A stretch of 64,000 nt of DNA from Acanthaster planci (taxonomy: Eukaryota; Echinodermata; Asteroidea; Valvatida; Acanthasteridae). This document shows positions 50,382 through 61,600 of the stretch, piece by piece. Each line of letters starts with the position of its first letter. Position 1 is the first letter of the stretch. The notes beneath the pieces were generated by a model. The model did no database searches, was not told the DNA's origin, and saw only the letters and a list, made by a program, of their open reading frames with translations. The translations under genes and the position numbers were made by a program. The stretch covers positions 990,948-1,054,947 of the forward strand of contig NW_019091392.1 in the NCBI RefSeq assembly GCF_001949145.1, written 5' to 3'.

Positions 50382-51105
50382 NNNNNNNNNNNNNNNNNNN
50401 NNNNNNNNNNNNNNNNNNNNNNNNNNNNNNNNNNNNNNNNNNNNNNNNNNNNNNNNNNNNNNNNNNNNNNNNNNNNNNNNNNNNNNNNNNNNNNNNNNNN
50501 NNNNNNNNNNNNNNNNNNNNNNNNNNNNNNNNNNNNNNNNNNNNNNNNNNNNNNNNNNNNNNNNNNNNNNNNNNNNNNNNNNNNNNNNNNNNNNNNNNNN
50601 NNNNNNNNNNNNNNNNNNNNNNNNNNNNNNNNNNNNNNNNNNNNNNNNNNNNNNNNNNNNNNNNNNNNNNNNNNNNNNNNNNNNNNNNNNNNNNNNNNNN
50701 NNNNNNNNNNNNNNNNNNNNNNNNNNNNNNNNNNNNNNNNNNNNNNNNNNNNNNNNNNNNNNNNNNNNNNNNNNNNNNNNNNNNNNNNNNNNNNNNNNNN
50801 NNNNNNNNNNNNNNNNNNNNNNNNNNNNNNNNNNNNNNNNNNNNNNNNNNNNNNNNNNNNNNNNNNNNNNNNNNNNNNNNNNNNNNNNNNNNNNNNNNNN
50901 NNNNNNNNNNNNNNNNNNNNNNNNNNNNNNNNNNNNNNNNNNNNNNNNNNNNNNNNNNNNNNNNNNNNNNNNNNNNNNNNNNNNNNNNNNNNNNNNNNNN
51001 NNNNNNNNNNNNNNNNNNNNNNNNNNNNNNNNNNNNNNNNNNNNNNNNNNNNNNNNNNNNNNNNNNNNNNNNNNNNNNNNNNNNNNNNNNNNNNNNNNNN
51101 NNNNN
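50382..51105. other. Assembly gap (724 N)
   Basis: Run of N following the 25-bp minisatellite, so it is likely an unresolved tandem repeat. Long open frames through it are artefacts. Confidence 0.98.
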
Positions 51106-54100
51106 GTGTGCTTTGTTGAATGCACTGTTAAAAGACAAAAGGAACAGGTCTACAGATCGCCATATGTATAGAGTGTTGCCTCGATTGCTAGGATCATATT
51201 GAATGAGGGAAACAGGAATTCTCAGAATGGTACTCAGAACTTCAAGATTTTATCATGTTCATTTTGCGCATTAGGCCTCTCATTTATGATGATATTTTAT
51301 GAAACCATGGCTGGCATGATAAATAAAAAGAACCTTGGAGCAGTTTTGATGCAATCACTTTTTCATGATGCATCATTTCAATGTTCAAGAATTTGGAAAT
51401 TTGCATTTGCATCAAAGCATTCAGTTGTACCAAATTCTAGCCTTGCCCTGAACTTGCATAGGAAAGTGTATTTACGGCATGTCGACGCATTTCAATTAAT
51501 AAATAGTCTGGCTACATTTTTTAGTCAGTTGAATCACACCTACATTTTGGCCATAGAGGGCGCAGCGTCATAGCTCTTTCTGGGTAAGTCTTATCTCTTT
51601 CACCAGTTTCTGGGAACTAAACACTGGCATGTGCACAAAATTACGAACAGCCTGCTCCCTGAGAGTGTACAGCTGAAGAAATGATTTATTCTTGCTCACA
51701 AGTTTTCTGCAACTGTATTCTCTCCCTCACTGTATGAAAACCATTTTCATCCCTGTTTGGTTAATTTTGTTGGAAAAATTATCCATGCTTTCCTAGATAA
51801 CTGATGGCGCTGTTGTGATGTTGTCCAGGGACCTTTAGTGCATGGTTTTCACATTGTGAATCCAGATTTTACTCAATGAAAACTCATTGCTATGTATTTA
51901 TGCAACAATGAACCACGGAGGGAGAAACAGTTTAGTCCAGCAAAGTCTTTTAAAAATCAGAGTTTTTGTGCACAAACCAATGCAACATCAAGTCTAGTTC
52001 TGTCATGAATATGAAAACATTCATTAGCATAAAACCAAAAGGTCACTAAAATGCCGTACGAACCAGTGAAATACAGCTTGAAAATGAAGTTAATAAGCCA
52101 TTTGCGAGTTAAATTGTATAAAATCAGGTGCACTGAGTTATCTGACAGCACATAAACATTACGACTAAAGACACTGTTGCTATATCTCATGAGTCGGGGG
52201 AAGTTTTCGCATAGCGATCACCCTCTCTGGAATGGACTGGTACCTTTGCGCCCTTCTTATCCATCGAGAACAACGTATTGTTGCAAGGCGTCTCTTATGT
52301 AACTATAAAGCAAAAGCTTGCCCCGAATCCCAAGGAATAGCAACAGTGGTTTTAGTAAGGAGAATTGAAGTTGTTATGTTCATGTGAATTTAAAGAACTC
52401 GGTGTACTAGATTTGGGTCAACATTAACTCGCAAAAGGCTGATTGAGATATAAAGGTGCGTTTTGAAGGTTTGTATTTAAAAAGTTGTATTGCAGCTACC
52501 CTTTAATTAAACGTGTGCGCATTCAACGCGCACGTTTAAAGCACACACACGGAGGGATTACCCCGCGTTGTTCATCATATTCTATCCAATGAGAGATCAG
52601 AGAAATCAAAACACGACTTGTGAACAACATGTTGGCCCTTACCAGCATGACACACTGAGCTGTGGGTTCAAGCAGACATTATTCGGAGCTCATGTATGCC
52701 TCTACAGGTGAGAAGCATTAACAATGATTAATTATTTTATTGAACTGTCAAAATCTGCAAACATGCCTCAGTTTTGTTCAATTCATGCGGCTTCACGTTT
52801 GGCCTATTGTAATGTAAAAAAAATAAAACCCAACCAAAAGGCGGCAAAACTTTGTCAGTTGTTTAACAGGACAGTGAAATTGTTCTTTTAAATTACAAGG
52901 TACGTCAGTCATTCAAGCTTTCAGTCGATATGAGTATTTAATCTTTTTGATAAAAGAAATTTTGCAATCGATCAATTTTGTTCTATAGTCTAGTTGATCC
53001 AGAAAACCTGAATGAAGGAAAACGCTAATTGGGGGGAAAACAAGTCATGATTGGTTTCCAACACAGCGAGACAAAAAGCCTTGATCAGAGGCCAGCGCGT
53101 GATTATTGAAATCAGCCAACCACTCCCTTAGGTGTGCATGGCTTCAACTTGTTGTAAGGGATCTAGGATTATTGTGGCTGAATCCAAACCAGACGAAGGA
53201 ATGACTAACAGGAGATTTTTTATTTTCCTCTCTTAATCAACAGAACGCGCTGATGGGTTCGCCTGCTTAAGTAAATTTTATCAAAGAACCCAATATTGCT
53301 CTATAAATATATTTCATAAATACCTTAGACAATAGCAATTCCCAATGGTCTATAGCCCGTCACGTGGCTGGTCTTAAACGGGTGATAAAACATGGCTCGC
53401 CGTGGCACATACCATCAGATGGCTTGAAAGCCATTTGAAAAATTGAAGCAGAATTGGTGAACACGGTCATTGGGACTTTATAATTTGAATTATTTTTAAT
53501 TTTTGACTCATAAGGTATTTTTATCTGAATGTATATAGTTAGCCAGTATTAACAGTTTATTTTGACCACTACTGGAGAATGGGTGCTGATGAAACGTCTC
53601 TCGCCACTGGCTCATATCAAGCATTACGTGCCACGAGCTCGCCTATCTGTTAAAGGCGGTTGTTTATGACCTAATTGTTGAACAGAGCCGTTGGAAATTT
53701 GTAGTTTTAAAACTTGTTTGACTGTCTGACTGAGAAGGTGTTTTTTGAATGGGAATAATTGATGTGCACATAATAAAATCCTTATTTAAATCCGTTCATA
53801 ATTTACCGAAATAGAATACGTCGTCTTACTTGTAAGGAGCTGCAACAGACAGTTGACTTAAAAAAAAATACATGTATGGCAAATCGTGTGAGGTGACAGG
53901 TCCTTTTGCCATTTGGCGGTGGCCTACATAGCTATGAGTGCTACCTCAAAGGCAACATCACTGTATTGATGCTGTCCACTGATCAGACACATCACAATCA
54001 ACGGCAAAAGTATCACGTCCAATTTGTTCTCCGCAGACACCTATCTGAACGTATTCCCTCCCCTTTGATCAGTGTTGTCACCTCTACACAGTCCGCGCGC
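51106..54100. other. Intergenic, no gene recognised
   Basis: AT-rich. It contains an AGAGGGCGC word at 51555-51563 and a potential hairpin at 52501-52541 (arms TTAAACGT(GT)GCGC and GCGCACGTTTAA, loop about 7 nt). No coding region is seen on either strand. Confidence 0.5.
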
Positions 54101-54204
54101 ATACTAAAAACTAACACAACAGGGAAACCAAGCCAACACGCGCCATTTCAGCGCCGCTCCGACGAGCACTGAGGGATGAAAAGATTAATAACTGGTTACG
54201 ATGC

Positions 54205-54218
54205 GTTGCCACGGCAAC
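54205..54218. promoter_or_regulatory. Perfect palindromic X-box (RFX site) GTTGCCACGGCAAC
   Basis: Both half-sites fit the RFX consensus GTNRCC N0-3 RGYAAC exactly, with a 2-bp spacer. Such sites typically lie in promoters of ciliary genes, within a few hundred bp of the transcription start. Good splice donors follow at 54439 and 54606 on the + strand, consistent with a promoter and first exon. The regulated gene is not identifiable from the window. Confidence 0.6.
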
Positions 54219-54605
54219 GAGAGAGTGGTTTGACGCTCTAGCATTACAAGTCAACGAGCAGGCAGAGGAGGAATGCAAGTGCTGGACCAAGCTTGAGGAG
54301 AAATGAAATGCTGGCTCCAAAATGAGCGGGGCTGTTGGAGGCTTTGCTCTGCTCTTGACGTGGAACTAGAGAGAAAGAGAATCGCCAGAGCTAGCCATTA
54401 TGTTTGCATTTGGAATTTACCGAAGGCAACCTATCGGGTAAGGGGACTTGCTGATGCGTGTGGCTGAGTTGTATTGTGAGTTCGTTACACCACATCGCGC
54501 TGGCGGAGGGCTTCGTTGTCCACAGCAACAGGTTTGTTCGCCCTTGGAGTGAGGGTGCTTGCTGATCGCAACCTACGCGTGCAAACAAAAGGAGTCAGCC
54601 AAGCG
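54219..54605 (+). other. Putative first exon of an unidentified + strand gene
   Basis: Begins just after the X-box. Possible ends are ATCGG|GTAAGG (donor 54439), after a short frame MFAFGIYRRQPIG starting near 54401, or AAGCG|GTAAGT (donor 54606), giving a longer, mostly non-coding leader. It is GC-richer than its flanks. By deuterostome synteny a gene such as mipol1 could lie downstream, but no matching coding exon was recognised, so this is inference. Confidence 0.25.
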
Positions 54606-55405
54606 GTAAGTCATGATGTATATGGCCTAAAACCCTTCGCGGCTTCGAAACGAATAACTGATTAACATTTTGCTACTTCACTGTTCGGGGCAAATATCTG
54701 CGGTATAACATTCAGTAAAATCTGTCTCTTGACTGTTTTTGTTTCAAGAAATTGACCGATTATGTGCTGAAAGAAGGATTAAAAATTAACACAAGACAGA
54801 ATCTGCTATTACATTAAATAGCAACTCACAATCCTTCCTTGCAAAGAAAAAGAACGACCACAATAGCAGTGTTTCCATAATAAGGAACAAAAAAATGTTA
54901 GCAAGCGCTTAAACATAGATACAAGATGCCAGGCGTTTTAATATGCAGAACTAAACTCCTTTATTACAAAAATGAAGAACAGATGTATTACATACTTTGT
55001 GTGTGTGAATCCTCATCCGTGTTGGGTTAACCCAAAATAGCCGGGGTTAGAATACAGTCTCCCCGTTGACATTTTTTTCTGATATCGCTGCAGTGCAATT
55101 TTTTTTCAGGAGTTAAGCCTCTAGGAGTTTTTAGAATAACTCTTTGCGGTCATTTTGACACCATTTTTGCAAAAATGAAACTTACTGTTCTCGCGCAGGG
55201 CGCATTTTCCGAAACGGGTCAGCCAAAATCTATACTTTTCCTCCTCGGTGCTCAATGCACGCGTACTGGCACTCATTTAGCTGTGAACTTGAACTGATCA
55301 TAACAACAAAACTGTACGTCTGATTGAGTTCAAACTTTTTAATGATAGAGAGTGTTTATGCATACTAGGTATTAAAAACAACGAGCGTGGTACAGCCGAG
55401 TTCTT

Positions 55406-55638
55406 GCACTGCAAAAACTGTTAAAATCAACACTTTGGTGTTATCAGATGACCAAACCATAGGGTATTACTTTAATACTGGTGATGTTATTTCGCACACT
55501 TGTAAGTGTTACAGTGCACTGGAGGGTATTGAAGGTAACACAAAATAACACCAAAATTTTTAACACCAATGGAAAGTTGGTGTAGTCCTCTGATAACACC
55601 GGAGCAATTAAATTGAACACCCCATTTTTTTGCAGCTG
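55406..55638. mobile_element. TAACACC-rich TIR element (MITE-like)
   Basis: The ends are inverted: left GCACTGCAAAAA and, about 25-45 nt in, GGTGTTATCAGATGAC; right, on the reverse strand, AGCTGCAAAAA and GGTGTTATCAGAGGAC. The interior carries many copies of GGTGTTA/TAACACC on both strands, giving strong folding potential. No open frame of note. The target duplication was not resolved. Confidence 0.7.
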
Positions 55639-55639
55639 G

Positions 55640-58600
55640 GGGCAGAATCCGCCTCCAGCTGCGAGATAGGCCCAATTCTTTTTAAAGGTTAAATGAAGTG
55701 CATTTATCGTTCATTCTAGTTATAACCTGCATCTGCTCATCTGGACCCATGCATCACAGGGGATCCAATATACTTTCCATCAAGCTCAGTTATCTAAAGG
55801 GTACTAGAGGTCAAAGAATTTGATAAATCCTCTAGAACCGTTTGACACAAAAATAATAGAAATCGATACCGTGAAGACGTGCGCATTTTGTCTTATTCCG
55901 AACTCAAACCCCATGGGGTAAACCCTTAACTTCTCCTCGTCAATATGCCTACCCTCGCGTACGTTCGTTGCCAAAACACCGTCCTAGTTCTTGGCAAAAT
56001 TTACATCAATTTAGTTAGAGTATCGTATTTCAGTGATGGCAGTGGACACTTAAACAACAGGGGCCAAAAACATACGTGAAAGACTTCTGGATACAAATTT
56101 GAAGGAACGCTTTGTTGCGCTATGTATGCATTACCGCTGTAAGATGATGCACAGAATAAGTGATTCATATAGATATTCAAAGCACTTGAATTACCTAGAA
56201 ATAAATAACCTGGAAGCGACTTTAGGGCTAACAAACCAGATAACAAGTGACACTCGCTAACAAAAGGAGAGACAAGACGAAAAAAAACATGCATCAAGCC
56301 CTCAACATTGACAGAAACAGAAAAACTTCTCCGTCGTATTGCAACGGTGTTGGTGCTCTTGATATTCCAAGTGATATTTCTAAATTATTTGTACAGCTCT
56401 GAAATAAAGGACAAAGAAAACATAAATGCTGGTCGGTCACATGACTCACTTAATTTTACGTTCTAATCCATGACCACGCGAAATTTGGAGGTCATGCAGG
56501 CTTTTATATGAGCGGGGGGTGTAGTCGGGCACTGTATAAAACAATAAAATTTATACTTGACATTATTGTCGTGGAAAGCATAATTTCAATTGGTAGGAAT
56601 GTTCTACTGCCCCCGTCACTGGCTGAAATTATTCTCGCCACCGAACTCATAAACCTTTATTTTGTATGATGACAGAATTCAATAAAGGGAATATTGTGTA
56701 CACGTACTTGAAAGGCGATTGCAGTGTAACCTAATACAATGCAATCAATAGGCCGGTCTCTTACTTTTTTATAGAGAGATTTGTTCCCGATGGTCATTTA
56801 TCATGTGCTTTCAAGGGGCTGTTATGATCACACAGAGGGGATAATGTTTACTACCCGGTGAGATTTGGATCAGTGACGTTTCCGGCTGGGGGTGTTTAAA
56901 AGTCCTCCGCGTTGATACGATACTTATTTGGATCAACGGTTCTTTCTTGAAATCTGAGTTCCTTTTTTATGGATCTCCTAACAAACAAAAATTGATCTTC
57001 TTTTGCGAAACACTGTACTTGAGTTCAAGACTAGTTTAATAGGATGAACAGAAATCCTTGCATTAGGGGCAGGGGAAGTTAATGATCTGTTGTCGGAGAG
57101 TGTATTGCTACCACTAGCAATAACAAGTACGCCTGTGGATGCCGCTGGATATAAGGACCACCACCACTTCCCGTATGTGTTGATTACACCAGCCACAGCC
57201 TGTCAATTTGGATATAGATTGAGAAACAAGAAAGTGTTCCCGATAATTGTTCTCAAGAACGACAGAAGTCTTTTTCCTCAATGGCGTATATAAGGAGCAG
57301 CGACTTAAGTCACTTAAGATGTTGTTATTTGCAGCAAGCTCCAACCAACCCAAAGAGAACTCTACACCATCTATTTTTTTTAATTCAGCTATAGGCCTAC
57401 ATCAGAGAGAACAAGACCTGTGACAACAAGACGCGTTTAAATTCCTGTAATTTGTCCTCCAGGAAAATAGCACGTGCTATTTTTCCCCTTTAAAGAAAAG
57501 ATCAAGCAAAATGATCGCATTGTCACGGCAATCTCTCTCTCTCTCTCTGTTGCCACTCTCGCATAAAAAATGTCAGAAATGTTTGCTTGATGATGCGTAC
57601 AAGATATATCTTATAAAGGTCATCCCGTGACTATCACCGATCACAAGAAATAATAAGCTTCTCTAAACATTGGTGGAGCTTTGCACTTTGCCGGAAGTCG
57701 GTCATGATGTGATTGGTTTCTAGGAGATAAACCGAAGTCCTCCTATTCCTCCCAAGAAGAAATTATCGCTTGGCGATGGTACCTGTAGCGCATAATCGAG
57801 ATTCTTCATAAGCACTGAATGGCATCCTGCCGCTTAAACGTGCAGAATAAATAACCAACCGCATGACGGGCTCATGGGAGCATGTTTCAATTATGCGATG
57901 CTACAAGGCTTTGCTCTAAAACTCTCTCAGAAACACAAATCACTAGAAAATATCGGCCGCGCTGTCACCGGTAATGGATACTCATTAAAATGGAGAGAGA
58001 CTATAGGTGATGATGAGCGGTGTAGCATCGTCATTTTTGATCGCCGCGCACAGTGACAGCAAGACGGAGTGGTGTATTATTGCGCGCGGCCCGCATCACG
58101 CTCCGCCCTTCAGAACCCGATGTGTTGACACGGCTACTCTCCAGCAAAATGTCATTATTTGATATGCCTGGGCAATTAAGTCGTGGAGGTTAATGGCGTG
58201 ATTGTTGCTTCAGTTACAGGACACTTGTAAGGGGTGACATTAGTGACTGCTATTAAGGTGAAGGAAACGCCCACTTTTAGGTATAAGGTAATTATCAAAC
58301 AGGGCTGTCTCTATGACAACAGCTATTCCTATCCCGACTTCTTCTCCTTTGCACCGTTTTCCCAAGCCTACGACGGCATTCAGTTGACATGAAGCAACCT
58401 TATAATCCAAGTATAAATTCTATGATCGATTCGAAGAAGAAATCAACATGAACGGGGAAATGGACTGAAAGGAAATACACATTAAGTGACCCTAGGAACA
58501 TGTTTTGATGTAAGCCAAAGTCCACACGTCACAATGTCTCCTCCCGTTTTGAATTGGATCATTCAAGTAATGGGCATTTCGGATGACATTTAGAATCAGA

Positions 58601-61600
58601 GCGGTTTGGGCATTTACGTGTCTTGTTGCTGCCCCGACGGCATCGCCTTTCGCATGACCTCCTTTTTTTATCTGGGGCAACACAAAAATAACTTCTCCCC
58701 CCGAACTTGTCGTAAGATGTACAGGAAAACCCGACAGCACACCCCATCTTGTCCAGATCGCTGGTATAGTGCCCTTTCATTTCAAGAACCTAGACTAGTG
58801 TCTTTTCGACGAGTGAAGGTACCGTAGACAGTATAGCGTTGTCAAGGGGAGCTTAACTGCAAGATCACAAACACGGGTTGATGGCGGTTTGGACAGTAAA
58901 TTGGGACGCAGATTAATCGCACAATATGGACTATGAATGAAAACACGGAACGTTGAAAACAGATAATAAAGTACCTTGAACAATACGAGGGAAAAGCATC
59001 GTGTATATATTACTATGTTAACATATTGTCTGATTTAAACAGGCTCATTTATTTTGCAGTGCATGGGCAAGCACTATGAAGCAGGCACACGCAGCTACGG
59101 AAGTTGGACTGTTGTAAACCTTGAAACTAAACTGGTTTTTTTTATTCAGTGAGGACAACGTTTGGTTGAAAAATATAAAGCTGCTTTGAAGTTCTTTGGA
59201 CATGGGCCAATTTAGGAAAGTGGAATTAGGAAGCAAATCCAGGAAGAAAAACAAAACATTAAATCTAAGCCGTTAGTGCCGAAATGTGCCAACTGACGAG
59301 ACGCCTCAACACTGTGACTGGTAGTTGGCCTAATTTACATCAGTTTTGTCTGAAAAGCGGCATCGACCCAGTCACCGCTAATACGATCTCCTAACGGGAT
59401 AGTCTCGCAGACTTCCCGGACAAAAGCTGGCCGTCTTTAGTTCGTTTCCCGGGCAAAGCGACGGACCAGAAATAGCTTCGTGACAAAAGGCGTCGTGTTA
59501 TTGCAGGAAGATCGTGCGTCAACGCCGCGGATAGTAATACGGATCCCAGCAAGTGAATCTTCTTTGCACGTTTTGAGGGCCTTTCCCCCCTTTCAGACAT
59601 TATTTTATCCAAACTGATAGGGAATGCTGAAATTAGATATACTTCTTTCAATTTTTGTTAAAGACAGAAAAGACACCGAGAAAATTTACTTGAAGAAAAT
59701 GTAATGACGTCAAAAGAAGCAGTCGCTTCACGACTGGTATTGATACAGACATTGATACAGATATTTTTTCGCATGTTATTAATTAACACCAATCACTTCT
59801 ACAAAAGCCCAAGCGATATTGCCTCTCAGATAAACGAGATGAGTTATTTTGTTCACTTGTTCAAATTTTGATAATATCCTTTTCAGAGGGTTTCACTTCC
59901 AATTTTCTATGGGTTACCGATACTCATGTCATGTTGCCATGGATATAGTGAAGGACATATTTCCCTCGGCGATCCATTTATCTGATTGTGCAGACTGGCA
60001 CCACGGTTAAGTCAAGGATAAAAAACACGTTAGAAGTCCGTAAGAGCTCTAACCTGATTATTCTACCTTTCACCTTCGGTTAACCTAGTTTACACGTGTA
60101 TACAAAAATCCACCATTTCTGCTCTAAACACACAACCACCCTTTGGGAGTTTTGCAGCCAGGTAAAGATATGGTTCCCAGCCGTGAAAGGTTACCAAGTT
60201 GGCTTGAGCTGATAAAAGACAAAGACAGTGTGGAGAAAGAAAATGTCTGTCTGGCTTTTTCCTATCTACAGTAGATAGGATAGGCGCTGGATGTGATTCA
60301 AATCAATAGGACGCATTGTATTACAACTCTACCGTTTGCACAAGAGGCCTTTGCCTGATAAACCCGATATATTTGACATTCAGCGTTCCAAAAATGCCGT
60401 CTCCATACAGCCTAATCTCTCCAGACAAAACCTCCCGAAAATGTCATCAAGCCATTCTTCGTCTTGCTTTTTTCAGGTTCAAGAAGACTGCCTATCCTCT
60501 CAGGGCAAGTAGTTTTGAACTCAGGCGATCCGATAAAAACTACTCATGTCATTTTAACGCTTGTGTTTGTCAAATGCCAGGTTCCCTCTGTCCGGCTGAA
60601 TTCCAGTATTAGTGCAACATGATCCTGTATCAAGTAGAGTCCGATTTCTAGTCGACGACCATTGCGATTTCGCTTCTTTTTGTTCAGTTTGACGAAACAG
60701 ACCGCAACACACGACGTCAGCCACGCTGCAAATGAGAGCCCGCCATCGAGGAGATTTTAATTTACACAGAAGTTTACAGCATAGTGTAACGAAGAGAGCG
60801 TTTTCTTTCGCTCCGCCGAAAGCTTCCAATTGGCTCCATTGCAATTGTTTCACGGTTAGTTTGAAAGATGGTATGTTGTTATTTGGATCTGAGATTTACG
60901 ATCATTCATGTCTTGAATGCGTGAAATGACCAAGGAATGCTGCACAACGTGTCTAAGGGTTGTCCTCTTCATCGGTAATCGGACGAGTTAATTTTTTTGG
61001 CCTTTCCCAACGACCGTCTTGATTTGCGTCTGACTGTATCTGCCAAATGATGCCAAACTGCAAAAACCAGTGACCCATTGATATCATATCTCTTAACTAC
61101 TTTGTTCTCCGGTTTCCGGTGGGAAGAACCTTGGTTGACAGTTTGCCGTGAGTGAGGGTCATCCGCGAGGTTTACGTTCCGTCAACTCAATCCCTCACTC
61201 TACGCGTTGAAATCGGAAATTTCGTCGCTTGGCTCAATTTTGACCTTGTTTGGCCATGGTTTGTCATTTCAAATAACGGAAACTAGGCTAACATTTGGTA
61301 AGGAAGCGAAGGATCGCTGAAGGTTGCCGGCGGCCTTTGCCAGATCAGAGGTCAATACCCAACAGACATCCAGACCTCAGACTGTTTGTGGTCTGCAGTT
61401 TCGCACAGGCAGTTGTTTTCTTGGGATCGACATCTTACTTGGAAAGAGAAGAATGGCCAAGTCGGCATTGGTGACAACTGTCTGGGCATACACGAGACGA
61501 CGGCATCGCTCCAGTATACATCACCCAAGTGGTATGATTCTTCAGTTCGTCCTCTTAAAATAGGGTCTGGTGAAGGAATCGATTTTTAACCATTTCGATG

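Noticed and set aside
50212-51202. Frames of about 280-308 codons across the second N run
   Set aside because: Almost entirely N; real sequence at the edges is a 25-bp minisatellite.
41854-54100. Expected slc25a21 gene on the minus strand
   Set aside because: Pharyngeal-cluster synteny predicts it near Pax1/9, but no mitochondrial-carrier motif was seen on either strand in this stretch.
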